From assembly GCF_024868665.1 (NCBI RefSeq), contig NC_079914.1, positions 6,229,984 to 6,293,983 of the forward strand: 64,000 bases of DNA, read 5' to 3'. Below are positions 1-11,639 of this stretch, piece by piece; position 1 is the stretch's first letter, and each line of letters begins with the position of its first letter. This DNA comes from Triplophysa rosa (Eukaryota > Chordata > Actinopteri > Cypriniformes > Nemacheilidae). Both the position numbers and the translations under genes were made by a program. The notes below the pieces were generated by a model that did no database searches, was not told where the DNA came from, and saw only the letters and a list, made by a program, of their open reading frames with translations.

Positions 1-6
1 AAACTA

Positions 7-276
7 AGTCATACGTCTATGTTTTGTTGGCAATCGGCGTGCACGTGCATAATGTACAAAACAGGAAGGGATTAATGTGATGATGTGTTGCTTGCTCGTG
101 CTGTAGTTCCGTCCCACTCTCCCCACTAGTCCCACCTCTAGCAGCTCGTGTTTTTCCGGAAATAATCGTACAGCTGTATCTCTCTTTTATAAATTTAATC
201 AAATACTCTTTGAAGATATGACGTATGCAATTCTACTCTATAGGTACTCAAGATTAATATGAGATTGGCAGAAACT
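7..276 (-). repeat. Dispersed repeat, inverted partner at 55,090-55,376
   Basis: Read on the minus strand, this stretch matches 55,090-55,376 with many substitutions. Shared landmarks are GTTTCTGCCAAT at one end, GAGATACAGCTG in the middle and GATTGCCAACAAAACA near the other end. The match starts close to the window edge, so the repeat may continue upstream of base 1. I do not recognise the family. A TATAAA-like string next to GAGATACAGCTG is present in both copies, which would suit a promoter-bearing repeat, but that is inference. Confidence 0.6.
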
Positions 277-315
277 GCCTGTGATACGCGATCTTTAACA
301 AATGAAATTTTTCTA

Positions 316-468
316 TAGCACAATTGGAAGAGCAATGTGTTAGCAATGCAAAGGTCACAGATTCGATTCCCAGAGAAAATACATATTGACTTATTGTAAA
401 AGTACAGACTGAATGTCACTTTGGTTAAAAGCACCTGTCTAATGTATAAACATGTACAGTAAATGTCA
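316..468 (+). mobile_element. tRNA-derived SINE, HE1-like
   Basis: The head looks like a tRNA promoter region: a degenerate A box (TTGGAAGAGCAATG) and a B box (AGATTCGATTCCCAG). It is followed by a degraded copy of the HE1/V-SINE tail (CTTTGGTTAAAAGCACCTGTC, diverged from the better-preserved tails at 22,761 and 18,421) and AAATG-type repeats. The B box departs from the consensus at one position. The copy is old and probably inactive. Other parts of the same family are present near 18.4, 22.8 and 58.1 kb. Confidence 0.7.
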
Positions 469-2658
469 TTGTAAGGTTTGGTTATATCGACTGATTTTCT
501 ATGTATTGTCTCAGATTGTGTTATACTGTATTTCAAGTAAAGATAATGTTTTGCAAAACTCTACAAGCTACTACTCCACTCTTACCATATTTCTGTGTTC
601 GCTATACACGCTTAGTAACAAGGCAGCAGATGGTCACAGCAGAATCTGTTTTGCACTTTAGTTGCTAAGTAGGAATGGGCATTAAGATGGGCAGGTGGGC
701 TCAGAATCACTGGATTAAAACATCATTCTGTTACTTATTTATTGCTGTATTCCAGGAAGGAGGATCTGACTCACTGAAGCAGGGGAAACCATTTGCATAA
801 TGAATATAAATGAGTAGAACATGAAACATAAAAAGAATAATAAATAGCCTACATATAGGCATAAATGAATATGCAACCCACAAGACAACGTGAAGCACTG
901 TATAGGAAGTATAGGAAATACTTTCTTGAATAATGTTTAAGAGAAACAGGACTGAATGCGACAGAATAAGAGCTAATGTAATATGTCACTATGGTTAACA
1001 AAGCAACAGGGTTAGACTTTGGAATAACCCGTTTTTAACGCAGTACCTACTTGACACAACAGAGGGCAGTACACCTAGACGTCTTAACTGGACGATCGGG
1101 TGATAAAATAACTGTATATATAAATTTAAAATAAAAATTGAAATTGAAATATAAGTTAAATGTACTTATTAAATTTAAATATAAAAAACGTGTAAAACAA
1201 ACGTATTAAAGACTTATGTACAGTGTCACAGTAAGTAAATAAAATATTAAATTGTGAATATTAAACAAATACGCCAAATCAAACCAGGTAAAATCGTAAC
1301 ACAGTATATATATTTAGTGGCCTAAACATGAGTCACATCAACTGTGTGCGTGTGTGGGGGCAGAGAAGGAAAGAGTGACATCAGTCTTAGGTGTCACCAT
1401 GTCTGTTTGTTCTTCTGTATCTGTCGATTAGTGACATTCCAGTGAAGCTAAGAGGAGACCTGACCTCCCTGAACCTCACCTGTCTCTCTCTCTCTCTCAT
1501 TCCGTCCATTTCAATGTTTCAATCATTTTTTAAAGTACTTATTGACAACTTTTTCACACACATGAATGCAGATAACAAAAAAATGGTAACAACATAGGCC
1601 AATAAAGAAAATATTACAATATGTTAATTACGTTAATAATAAACACTATTAACAAACATACATCACTAAGATAGGTGTGTTTGTTTTAAAGTAATGTTTT
1701 ACAAAAAAGATATAATTTTCTTGCCATTATATTGATCCGATGTGCTGTCAAGTTTCTCCATATAATTACATTTTGTAAGGAACAGACCTGAGTTAATATT
1801 CCATTGCAGAAAAAATCTTCTCTTTCATTCTGAATATTCAGGCACGTGGTTTTGGGCTTCGGCGAATGTGAGAACCTCCATGTCAACCCCAGTGAAGCTC
1901 ATCATTTTTCAATCTGAATGCGGATGTGAATGAGGTTCCTTTGATGGAAGGGAAGATTTTCACCGGAAAATGTAAAAAAAATGTCCATCTGTTCCCTACT
2001 GCTATTGCATTACTTGGAACACAGCGTATTTTGGGGTAAAATTCACACAATTGGGTATACGGTGATAATGAGGGTGTGTTTTTAAATATATTGTGCTGTA
2101 ACAGATGCAAAATTATCCCTCTCTAAATCTCTCTTTCTCTTTACTCATTCAGGTGAGTTTACTGGTAGGAGAACACCTGCTGAGGTCCCATCATCCTCAG
2201 ACGCATGCTGGGAAAATTCCTCAAGCCGTACCAAGGAAAATGCACTAATGGGTCCGACATCGTCCCAACGACGGAGAAGGAAAGCGTGTTGCGCATTGTG
2301 TGACACACACCCACGCAGACTCACCATCTGTGCACGGCCACACACTTCTAAAAGCATAAGAGCTCATTCCTTTTAGCATGTGTACATTAACATGAACACC
2401 CATTATCCAATTGTCGCTCGTCTCCGTGGACCTTTACATACGCACCTGCTAGGAAACCCTCGACAAGTTGCGCAAATGTGTTGTCGCGCCTGAAACAGAA
2501 GAACATTTGCAAACATTAGTTGAGTTGAGATCTAATTGCCCTGAACATTAAACAGATTTTCATTTCACGCTTAAACACAAATAAGAATAACTGTAAATGC
2601 CAAAACGATAATGACTTTTCTTAAAGCTACAGTGTGTGTTTTTTATTTTATTTAAAAA
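469..2658. other. Intergenic, no gene recognised
   Basis: A+T-rich unique-looking sequence. It contains a short (CT)n tract at about 1,481-1,497, A/T-rich blocks around 1,100-1,310, and only short open frames (75 codons or fewer) with no protein motif. I see no splice-flanked exon, RNA gene or transposon end in this stretch. Confidence 0.5.
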
Positions 2659-2666
2659 ACTATTAG

Positions 2667-3129
2667 GGTAACACTTTAAAATAATGGTCCGTTGTTAACA
2701 AGTAACTATATGCAGAAAGTAATAGGTAGTACTACATTAACACTTCTATGGATAGGCTATATATGTAGAATATATCCATTCATGTTTTGGTATTAGGCTT
2801 TTGGTATTTGTATTTATTCATAAATTTGTTTCCACAAACAACCTATTTTTTCACTGTATGTACGTTAATGTTGAGATTAGTAATTAATTGTTTTTTCTTT
2901 ATTAATTGGTCATATTTCGCAAGTAGTTCTTAATGATGGCATTTTTCTTTAGTAATTATCAAATACCAAATAAGGAACTACCTTTGTCCTAAATGAGCTA
3001 TTACTTATTGCTTAGTTAATCTTGCTTCTATATTAGTTAATAGTATTAAGGTAAGTGTTAATGTAGTACTACCTATTAATTTCTGCATAGTTACTTGTTA
3101 ACAACGGACCATTATTTTAAAGTGTTACC
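2667..3129. mobile_element. hAT-type fold-back miniature transposon
   Basis: The element begins GGTAACACTTTAAAATAATG and ends with the reverse complement. The inverted arms extend about 75 bp on each side, so the transcript or single strand could fold into one long hairpin. It is flanked by a perfect 8-bp target duplication, ACTATTAG (2,659-2,666 and 3,130-3,137), which is the hAT signature. The centre is A+T-rich and non-coding, so mobilisation would have needed a transposase from elsewhere. Family recognition rests on the ends; the superfamily rests on the 8-bp duplication. Confidence 0.85.
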
Positions 3130-3137
3130 ACTATTAG

Positions 3138-4857
3138 TTGTGGCTTACTTGAACTGTGAGGTATTTCAACCATTTCACCTTTACAAAGAAATATATTTAT
3201 AAAGAAGTGGCTGTCACTTAATAGGGTTTGTGAATAATGTCAGATTTGTATGTAAAATAAAGAAGTTATATCCAAAAGTTTGTTCATTGTGCAAATATAA
3301 AATGTCATATAGTAATGAAAATGATGCAAATAAAAAATAAGGAAGCGCAACAGATATATTATTTTTAATTGCGTCAAAAAATTGCAAAAATATTGTTTTT
3401 AATATGTATTCAATTAGGCTAAATGCAAATTTATTTCTTTTGCTTTTCACAGATTTGCATGGCTGCAAAGCGGTTTTAAAGTAAAATCAGTGGAGACATA
3501 GAGAAAAATATAATAATAGTTTATATATAAAATATAATATATACATAGTGTATATTATTGCAATATTTTGGAACATTAATGTGTTTTGACAGATTTTGTG
3601 AGATTCAGCCATGTATGCAATTGGGTTCTCTGTGGTATTGTATGTGTGTTCCAACTTTATCCCAAAAAACCCCACAAAAAAAACGAATCCACACTCGTAT
3701 GTTGCAACAGACGGTGACTTTCAGCTTAGTTTTACAGGATTACGCCTAAAAGATCCAAGACGGTGACGCTCTTTCACCAAATCCACTTAAATGTCACTGC
3801 CTTAATCCTTTTCTGAACTTTTCTATCCTTGAGCAGTTTTTTTTTGGTGCGTTTTAAAGGCGCTTTGTCATGTGGGAGGTCAATATCAGTGGTCTAGTTT
3901 GATGAAACTGTAATATCGCTGGGTTAAGCTTGGCTTTGTAAAGAGCAAGTATGAGTTTACAGACTGCTAATATGAGGACATGAAGAGGGTTAGCTAAATG
4001 CAATAAGATCTCTACTATAGTGACCAAGCATTTATTACACATGACTGTGGTGTGGGTTATCTCTCCTAAATCATTGATTAGACCGGCTGCAAAAATACCA
4101 GGGCTCAGAAATGAAAAGTGGATTTATCGATCTGTTTCACTTAGCGCTTATTGCATCTGAAAACAAAACCCTGTATGTCTTGCATCCAATACCGGTCAGG
4201 CAGAATAGCAGCGATCCAAAGCACAAACAATCAATTATCACGTTACGAATCCACTGTCATTATCAGATACTGCTTTAACCTCCTAAGAGCCAAGCTTTGG
4301 TTTGGCTTGCATTTTAGATTTCTTCTAAATATTTGGGGTTAGGAAGAACCAATAAATATAATAACCAGATATTATCTTTGAACATGAAGTTCTTTTTGAA
4401 AAAAACAATCTGTATCCACAGAGAACAATCAAGACACCATTGTGTAACAAAGTGCAAATCTCTTTCATTAACAGCCTGAGCACTGTGCTCTTTTTATAAT
4501 AAAATGTTTCATTGTTACTGTTACATAAATGTTTCAACTTCTGAACATGGATATGAAAAAGCAAAATTTAGAAGAAACAAGCTATCATATATCATGTAAA
4601 ATCTTGTCGCATGTGAATCTTTCCGTGATGGCTGGGAATCTTAACGCGCTGGACCAGTAAATCCTGATTTGTGGGTACAGGACATCAAAATTGAGGCACC
4701 AAAGAAATCATACATCTCGTCAACTGATGTGCTGAATGGATACCCACTCCTAGCTAGTGCTAGCATTGGAGCAGTATACAATCAGTTTTAATAAATCTTT
4801 ATCAATATACTAGTTTACATAGTCCAGTGTGGTCCAGCTAGGTTTGGGGTCAATTGA
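3138..4857. other. Intergenic, no gene recognised
   Basis: A+T-rich sequence with scattered short open frames on both strands (62-84 codons) and no recognisable motif, splice structure or repeat end. I see nothing here that I can support as a gene. Confidence 0.45.
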
Positions 4858-5200
4858 TCAGCTCTCAACAAACTCCTCATCCTTGCTTGGGTTGTCCTTA
4901 AAAGCTTGGTCCTGGTGTTGGCTCTTTAGTGTCATTGTTTGAGCCATCAGTCTCAACCCAATGAGTCCGAAGTCTGGGATTGCTACAATCTGAATGACAA
5001 CCATAAGTTTCACCATGGAGACGTTTACATCTGTGACTGGTCTCAGTGGACTGTGGAGTGGGGTCTTTATCCCCACTACTTTCCTCCTCACCGCTGGTTG
5101 GCTTCTGTTGTGGAGGATGGTAATCAACATCCTCTACGGGGTCATCAATGTCCTCTACAACTGAGTTGTCCCCACTCCTAATTGACTCCTAATTCCAGTG
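4858..5200. other. Unassigned coding-like patch, both strands open
   Basis: This patch has a more balanced base composition than its surroundings. On the minus strand one frame is open from about 5,185 to 4,912 and reads as acidic, Pro/Ser/Thr-rich sequence (for example EEESSGDKDPTPQS), and a second frame of 90 codons (5,130-4,858) ends in a charged tail. On the plus strand an ATG in a good context (caccATGG, 5,015) opens 49 codons to 5,164 with a hydrophobic stretch of about 20 residues and AATAAA strings near 5,240. These cannot all be real. A decayed transposase or host exon fragment is the likeliest source. No family is recognised. Confidence 0.3.
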
Positions 5201-5269
5201 CCTTTGACAGAGGAATACGCTCTGGAAATTATATCATAAGTAAAATAAAATAAAAATCAACGTAAAGTT

Positions 5270-5420
5270 ATTTATCACACATGCAACGTCAATATATACT
5301 ATTGTAAACTATTGTAAATTGAAAATTTACAATAGTAAATTGAATAGTAAATTTACAATAGTAAATTGAAAATATTGTAAATTGTTAGAAAAATTTGTTT
5401 TCTAACAAATTCTTCCCAAA
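5270..5420. repeat. Local A+T-rich palindromic repeat
   Basis: Short units of the type TTTACAATAGTAAATTGA recur in direct and inverted orientation, giving several overlapping small hairpins. No target duplication is visible; it looks like local slippage or a degraded fold-back element. Confidence 0.5.
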
Positions 5421-5483
5421 CTATGTTTTCACAGTTATTTTTTATACATTTTTACATTTTCAAGTTAAGCTAAGTCCCACTGT

Positions 5484-5838
5484 ACACATATGTGGACATC
5501 AAGTTTAGAGGCATAGTTAACTTTTACTGGTACAAAAATTGGTCAAATTTGCATGCCATATTAATCATACAACACTACTATGCATAACGTAACAAGAATC
5601 AGCAATGAAATGTTACTACATTTTTTACCTTGTGGACGTTTTGGGCTGCCACTCCTGCCTGACTTTTCAGATGTGTTGGCCGCCCGCCATCTTTAAATTT
5701 CTATGTAAAGTGTTTTTCTCTTCTGACACCACCAGATAGCAGTGTAAGTGTCCATGTTTGTGAACAACAGGTTCCAGTTACACAGAATTAAGTATTATGG
5801 TGCACACAACCAAAAATGCGATGTCCACATATGTGGAT
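5484..5838. repeat. Inverted pair of CACATATGTGGACATC
   Basis: CACATATGTGGACATC occurs at 5,485-5,500 and, inverted, at 5,820-5,835. The intervening sequence is not palindromic. These could be the ends of a small non-autonomous DNA transposon, but no target duplication could be fixed, so the boundaries and the class are uncertain. Confidence 0.3.
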
Positions 5839-5875
5839 GCCAGCAAAAGCCGTTGTTGCGAGTAGTATCTGACTG

Positions 5876-5940
5876 CAATATCGGAGGCTGCACTCTTAGG
5901 ACCGCATTTCTGGGGATGCATTTCTAGGACCCTGCGACAA
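5876..5940 (+). repeat. Dispersed repeat, inverted partner at 14,045-14,115
   Basis: The block GACTGCAATATCGGAGGCTG followed by GCACTCTNAGGAC and CTAGGACCCT is shared, inverted, with 14,045-14,115. The two copies lie outside the two ends of the 6,892-13,949 composite element but at unequal distances (about 950 bp and about 100 bp). They may therefore be separate insertions of one family and not the ends of one larger element. Confidence 0.5.
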
Positions 5941-5989
5941 CGGAAGTGACGAGTCGAGTGCATCTTTCCAGAATGGACGACAATCAGAG

Positions 5990-6888
5990 TGTGAGTGTCA
6001 AATTTGAATGATTTTTTATTAGCTCAACATTAAAAACATTTAACATCTTATTGGAAAGTTGATGTAGCCTAAGTGAGTTGCTAAATAGTCTTGAATGCAA
6101 TATATAGCCACAATATAAGCTTCTAATGCTGTAAAACGAGTTGTAAGTATATTTGTTTAGGGAAACTGTAGCACGACTGGCAATGTTGATTTTGTGATTA
6201 TGGGATGATTATTAATTCTAGACCTAGCCAGCACAATAAACTGTAGCACTATTCGTTGTGAAACCTTGTTAATTACTCATTGTTTTTCCATTTTAAGTAA
6301 TTTAAATTCATCTTAATGTTTTAATTGTCTCGTGCTCACAGTTAATTTGTTAATCCCACGATGCATGTCTCATCATTTTGACACTGTTTCTGTAATATTG
6401 ATAGATACATTTGACATCATAATAATTGACTGTTAAAAACCATGTGCTAGATTTTGTAATGTACTGTGTAGTCTATTCAAGGACACAGCTCAGTGCAGGC
6501 AGTAGTATGACAAAAGATGAATAAATAAATTGGTCAAGTACTAGGCTTCGGCCTAATTTAAGTCTATTTATTTATATTGTTTTTGTGTGTGTTTGTGTGT
6601 GTGTTCAACTGTTCAGTTGTGATTTTAAATAAACACAATCTTAAATCTGCGCCCAGAGTCATCATTGTGTCTTCACTCTGTACTTGAAATGTGGTTGATC
6701 TAGTGACTAAAAAGGGAATACCATGATTTCTTGTTTATTCAATTTTTTTTACTTAATTATATTATGATAGTTAGTCACAATAATTACTCAACATTCAGTT
6801 GTTAGCAATAAGGTTTAATTGCATGAAATATAGTATTTGTGTGTAATAAACCTTTTAAAAGTAATTAGAATTGGGTGGATATACTGTC
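5990..6888. other. Intergenic, no gene recognised
   Basis: A+T-rich sequence with a short imperfect (GT)n tract at about 6,583-6,604. No open frame of note, RNA gene or transposon terminus was seen. Confidence 0.45.
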
Positions 6889-7182
6889 TTAAGACCTATT
6901 CGCACAGGATTAGTATTATCTGGGGACCTCTGGTCATTTGTAATAATCACAGAGATTGTCTGTGATCTTAATCCCGTGCGAAACGGCCATGTCTGTAATT
7001 TGTCAAGTAAAAATTCCCCCACAAATTACCTACCATATTTTGACAACACCGAGGTCCTGTGATAATATTAATCCAGTGCGAATCTACATCTCTGCGATTT
7101 GAAATTTTGAACAAGATTTGGCGGGATCGTATCTCGTTTTTTCAAGGTTTCTGTGCGCCTTTTCAGTCAGCTTTCGCAAAAA

Positions 7183-7363
7183 ATGGAAGCTGCGTTGGAG
7201 TGTTTTCACGGTATTTTGGGTGCTGGGTTATGTCGCTACATACCAGACAACAATAATATTGGCAGAGAGAAAATATTCACTGTAAAAAAACATGAGAGGA
7301 TCAGAAGAGCGAAACAAAAAAGAAGGAATATATGGAGATGGATGACATGCATGGCAGCATGCG
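7183..7363 (+). pseudogene. Possible first exon inside the Harbinger-like element
   Basis: An ATG at 7,183 opens about 60 codons (beginning MEAALECFHG, then a basic stretch ERIRRAKQKRRNIWRW) and meets a good splice donor (GCG|GTAAGG) at 7,363/7,364. The frame runs on by chance into the DIRS terminus. Position inside the Harbinger-like element, the basic segment and the donor site suit the first exon of a transposon protein. I do not recognise the protein, and the rest of its gene is absent here, presumably deleted or separated by the DIRS insertion. Confidence 0.35.
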
Positions 7364-7390
7364 GTAAGGAACATTCTTCTGTTTACATAA

Positions 7391-7606
7391 AACGTCTCGG
7401 TTACGGATGTAACCTCGGTTCCCTGATGGAGGGAACGAGACGTTGTGTCGAACCGACAGAATGGGGTTGTCTTGAGAACCTATCATCTTCTGAGTATATT
7501 GAAAAGGCCAATGAAAATTGGCGAATGAAATTTGCATGCCGGGCTCCTCCCCGGATGTCCGGGTATAAGAGGGAAGCCGGCGTGCTCATTCATTCACCTT
7601 TGGTCT
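7391..7606 (-). repeat. DIRS 3' terminus: terminal extension plus right inverted repeat
   Basis: From about 7,437 to 7,606 this is the inverted copy of 13,240-13,410, including the shared stretch with GACGTTGTGTCGAACCGACA. The outer 50 bp (from AACGTCTCGG) is not in the left terminus but is found, inverted, in the internal complementary region at 7,668-7,727. This is the asymmetric end structure used by DIRS elements to template circle closure. Confidence 0.85.
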
Positions 7607-7664
7607 GAGGAGCCTAAGCATCCTCCCCCGACCGCTGGGGTGGGCGGCCAGTGTTGTGGCATGA

Positions 7665-7775
7665 GGGACACAACGTCTCGTTCCCTCCATCAGGGAACCG
7701 AGGTTACATCCGTAACCGAGACGTTCCCTTTCTGTCGGTCTCTCGACGTTGTGTCGAACCGACAGAATGGGGTTC
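7665..7775 (-). repeat. DIRS internal complementary region
   Basis: The first part (7,668-7,727) is the inverted copy of the outer right terminus at 7,391-7,445. The second part (7,727-7,775) is the inverted copy of the outer left terminus at about 13,370-13,425. The two meet at GACGTTCCCTTTC, with the shared GTT at the join. This is what the family is expected to carry: a template of the circle junction lying next to the right inverted repeat. Confidence 0.85.
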
Positions 7776-8517
7776 CTATGGAAAACGCCACAGCACTGAG
7801 CCGCGTCACAATCTCTGCGGAGCGACGTTGACTGGCCTGGGCGAGTCAGACGAACACGCTAACGCGAAATTATGACCTTCCAGTGGAGAGGAAGGGGGAC
7901 CCAGAGCTTTCCACAAAAAGTTGGGAAGCCCCCTAACGCCGGCCGTCACGGGCGGAGGCCTGATTCTCTAAATGGCGAGAAGCCGCCCGGCACCGTACGG
8001 GCCACTGGGTAAGCATTATTCCCCCCTGGGGGGAAAACACGCTGCAGAGGCCACTACCTACCGTAGGGAGGAATTAGTGGAGACACCACATGGTCTCACC
8101 ATCAGGGGAGAACTCATGGGAGGAATGTGCGGACTGCAGGAGTTAACCGCAAGGTGGGAGTCCACCTGGGGAGGTCATGGGTTGCCAAGGTGGGAACCAT
8201 TCATGAGGATACATCAGACGGAACAGCCCACGGAGGGGGGGTTACCACGTCTGGAGCACTAGGTCCGGTTAGAGCTATGTGGGATAACTCAACTGTTCCC
8301 CGGCCTAAGGGGGCAGGGCTGCTCTGCCCAGCCTGTCCCCTGGAAGGGTGCTTAGTGATGGATGGAATGCCTGTTCTTTACCCGAGGGGAAAGAAGTGAG
8401 GCGGGATCGCCACTGCTCCCCCCGGAGGGGGAAGGGCTTCCGCAGGCGTATGCCCTACCGGCTGCCGGTCCCACACCTTGCCAGGATGCGGGCTGACACC
8501 GGTTCCGCGCGTAGGTA

Positions 8518-9034
8518 TTAGAACCTCACGGAGTTGTTAGGCATAGCCCAACCCGCAGCTCCGCAGATGTCTGCCAGAGAGGCGCCCTGAGCCAGCCACG
8601 AGGGGTGTGCCTCACCCCCAATGGGTAGGAAAAAAGATCGGTATGCCCTAACGAGGGCATCCACGATCCAGTGCGCCAGCCTCTGTTTGGAGACAGCCCT
8701 CCTGCTGACCTCCGAAACAGACAAAGAGCTGCTCAGAGCTTCTGGGCTCTGCGTGCGGTCCAAGCAGAGGCGCCGTGCGCGTACTGGACAAGCACGGATA
8801 GGTTGGGTCTTCCTCCCCGGTGGGGAGCGCCTGCAGGTTCACCACCTGGTCTCTCGGGAGAGTGGTGGGAACCTTGGGCACGTAGCCGGGGCGGGGTCTC
8901 AAGATAACGTGAGAATCCCGGCCCCGAGTTCTAGGCAATCTGTGGACACGGAGGGTGCTTGTAGATCCCCTACCCTCTTGGAGGTGAGCGCCATGCGGAA
9001 AGCCGTCTTTATCAAGACTGAGAAAGAGCGGCAA
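8518..9034 (-). pseudogene. DIRS tyrosine recombinase, frameshifted
   Basis: Two overlapping minus-strand frames together cover the C-terminal half of a DIRS tyrosine recombinase: 9,034-8,648 (with RPRPGYVPKVPTTLPRDQVV and SSEQLFVCFGGQQ) and 8,763-8,518 (with AVSKQRLAHWIVDALVRAY and GASLADICGAAGW). A frameshift near 8,700 separates them. The region where the conserved His-x-x-Arg pair is expected reads AHPSW followed directly by LAQGASLADI, so that catalytic box looks partly deleted, and a stop falls where the tail with the catalytic tyrosine should follow. In the intact family this enzyme inserts the circular DNA copy into the chromosome. Confidence 0.8.
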
Positions 9035-9564
9035 CCCCGAGAGGCTCGAAGGGGGCGGGGCCTCTTGAGGCCCGCCACCTAGGTCGCAAGAGGGTACGGA
9101 GCGCGGGTAAGGTGGTCACCCTCTCGCGCCCCTTAGGAACCTAATGACCAGGTCGTGCTGTCCCAGAGGCTACCCAGCACTTGGGTCATGATGAGCGGCC
9201 GTAGCGGCTACATACATTCCCAGTGTGGAGGGGGAGAGGTTACTCCCCCGTCTCTCTTGAGGACGGGACAGCTCGTACCCGACCGAGCAACTCCGCGGGT
9301 CTTCTCGCCGAGAAGAGCACCAGGACGAGAAGAGGCGCCACCTATGGGCGTATAGCCGCCCAGTGGCCGAAGCCCTAGCCTGAGTGACGTCCCAACCGGA
9401 CCGGGGGTGGGTCACTCAGGATCTCCTCGTCCCGTCCAGACATGGAGACCAGGTTTTGCCTGGGATGCCGTAACGTGCCCCTTCCCCTGGGGAAGCTGTC
9501 CGCCAGGGGGAGCGGCCAGGGGGGAGTTGTTGTCAGAGCCTCAGCTCCGAGAACCAAGTCCTGG

Positions 9565-10172
9565 TTAGGCCGAAGGGGCGTAACTAGTACCACTTGATGC
9601 TCCTCTTCCCTGGCCTTGCACAGGCCCTGTGCAATGAGGCTCACTGGGGGGAAGCGTACTTCCGCTTGTCCCGCGGCCAGCTGTGCGCAAGGGCATCCGT
9701 GCCGAGGGTACCTCGGACAGGGAGTACCAAAGCGGACAATGGGTGGAGTCCGGGGAGGCAACAGGACCACCTGTGCCTGGCCGAACTGCCCCAAATGAGC
9801 CGGCTGCGCGGGGAGGGAGTCGCCACTCTCCGCGAGGCGTCGACTGACGAGAGAGCGCATCGGCTGTCTGGTTCAGGACGCCTGGGATGTGTGTGGCTCG
9901 CAGGGAGCTGATCACCTGCTGACTCCAGAGGAGGAGGCGTCGGGCGAGTCATGTTAGCTGCTGTGAGTGAAAGAATACGCCACAGCAGCTGTGCTGTCCG
10001 ACCGGACCAGCACGTGCTTCCCTGCACGAGAGGTAGTAGCCTCCTCAATGCAAGTAGCACAACCAACAACTCTAGGCAGTTGAAATGCCAACGCAGGCGG
10101 GGGCCCGTCCACCGCCCCGACACTGCTTGCCCGTTGCACACGGCACCCCAACCTTGCAGGGAGGCATCCCAA
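9565..10172 (-). pseudogene. DIRS RNase H domain, frameshifted
   Basis: RNase H motifs are spread over three frames: HFNCLELLVVLLALRRLLP (frame starting at 10,141), HVLVRSDSTAAVAY (frame starting at 10,172) and SLRATHIPGVLNQTADALSR (frame starting at 9,915). They are in the expected order downstream of the reverse transcriptase. The conserved acidic positions in ELL and RSDSTAA are present, but the domain cannot be read in one frame. The intact domain removes the RNA template during reverse transcription. No methyltransferase-like segment could be confirmed between this domain and the recombinase (about 9,100-9,560). Confidence 0.8.
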
Positions 10173-10429
10173 AGGGGACCCCTGTCCGCAAGAAGGTCAT
10201 GGAGACCAGGGGGTTAGGGTGTGTCGGCAGAAAAGCGTGTGACCATACGCCTGCTGCCGGTGTGCCACGCTCTCCAAGGAACTTGACTCTGCAGCCAGTG
10301 TTGGAGCGGTCGTATGTGCATCGACCCGAGGGGGACCACCCCCGCCGAGGATGCCATGTATCCCAGGAGCCTCTTGTTACAGGGGGACCGCTGACTGTCT
10401 GATCTTCAGGCAGTTCAACACTGATCGGG

Positions 10430-11250
10430 CGCGCTAGTCAGTCGCGCTGCCTCTGGGAGGCCGCGAGGGTGCGGGCTTCCTCGTCGCGGGTCTCGCGCCC
10501 CCCCCCGGGGGGTGAGCGGGGCCGCTCGTGAGGACAGAGTCGAGTTCCATACCGAGAAAGAGGATGCTCTGCACCGGGGAGAGCTTGCTCTTTTCTCAGT
10601 TGACCTGTAGCCCCACCGATCTAGGTGCCGGAGCACCAGGTCCCTGTGTGTACACAACAGATCTCGAGAGTGTGCCAAAACTTGAGCCAGTCGTCGAGAT
10701 AGTTAGTACCCGCACACCTCCTTCCCTACGGGGAAGGAGGGCGGCTTCCACGACCTTCGTAAAGACTCGTGGAGACAGGGACAGACCGAAGGGGAGGACC
10801 CTGTACTGATATGCCCGTCCCTCGAACGCGAACCGTCGGAACGGCCGATGTCGAGGGAGGATCGAGACATGAAAGTACGCGTCCTTCAGGTCGATTGCCA
10901 TGAACCAGTCCTGACGCCTGACGGACGCCAGGATGCGCTTCTGCGTGACCATCCTGAAAGGCAGCTAGTGTAGGTGCCTGTTCAGAACACACAGACCCAA
11001 GATAGGGCGCAACCCTCCGCCTTTCTTAGGGACAATGAAGTACGGGCTGTAAAACCCGCTGAACACCTCGGCCGGTGGGACGGGCTCGATCGCTCCCTTC
11101 ACCAGAAGGGAGGCGACCTCCGCCCGAAGTACGGGGGCATCCCTGCCTCTGCCTGAGGTAAAAGGACGTCCCGGAACTTGGGCGGACGTGTAGCGACTGA
11201 ATCGCGTAGCCGAGACGGATCGTCTTCCTCAGCCCGCCTGACAGTCTGGG
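10430..11250 (-). pseudogene. DIRS reverse transcriptase, frameshifted
   Basis: Reading toward lower coordinates, the N-terminal part (frame within 11,661-11,026) includes TIRLGYAIQS. The core frame (10,952-10,596) has FMAIDLKDAYFHVSI (motif A with its aspartate) and LPFGLSLSPRVFTKVVEAAL (motif B). The catalytic YLDDW box is present at 10,701-10,687 but lies in a different frame from motif B, so at least one frameshift separates them. After it, LVLRHLDRWGY (frame 10,678-10,415) continues the thumb side. The frame breaks make it a pseudogene. The motif order and the LPFGLSLSP signature are those of DIRS-group polymerases. Confidence 0.9.
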
Positions 11251-11639
11251 GGCCCCAGAACTGTGACAGGGGACTAGAGGTCGATCTGCTTCATCGCCCC
11301 CGCGGAGGGTGGTTCGATGGCTAGCAGTACGGATTCCTTGCCAGGGGAGGCCCCCCGGGGAGGAGATCGGCTCTGCCATATTTCCTGCCTGGCGACTGCG
11401 CAGCTCAACGCACTGTCTGACTGAGAGTGCTGAGGGCTGGTGTTTATACTCGACATTGCGCTTTGCCATGACGCAACGTCGAGTTTGCCGTTCACCGTCG
11501 TGCAGAGGGTGAGAGCGGCTGAGGTAACCCAGAGAGAGAGGAAACTCTCCTTTTTGAGAGTAAGTGGGCGCCAGCCCCCCAGAGGGGGCCAGCAGATGGA
11601 GGGACGGGGCAGGAACCGTCCCTATCCGACCTACCAGCG

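Noticed and set aside
9641..10402. Plus-strand frames in the DIRS element
   Set aside because: Shadows of the minus-strand RNase H region in G+C-rich sequence; the recognisable motifs are all on the minus strand.
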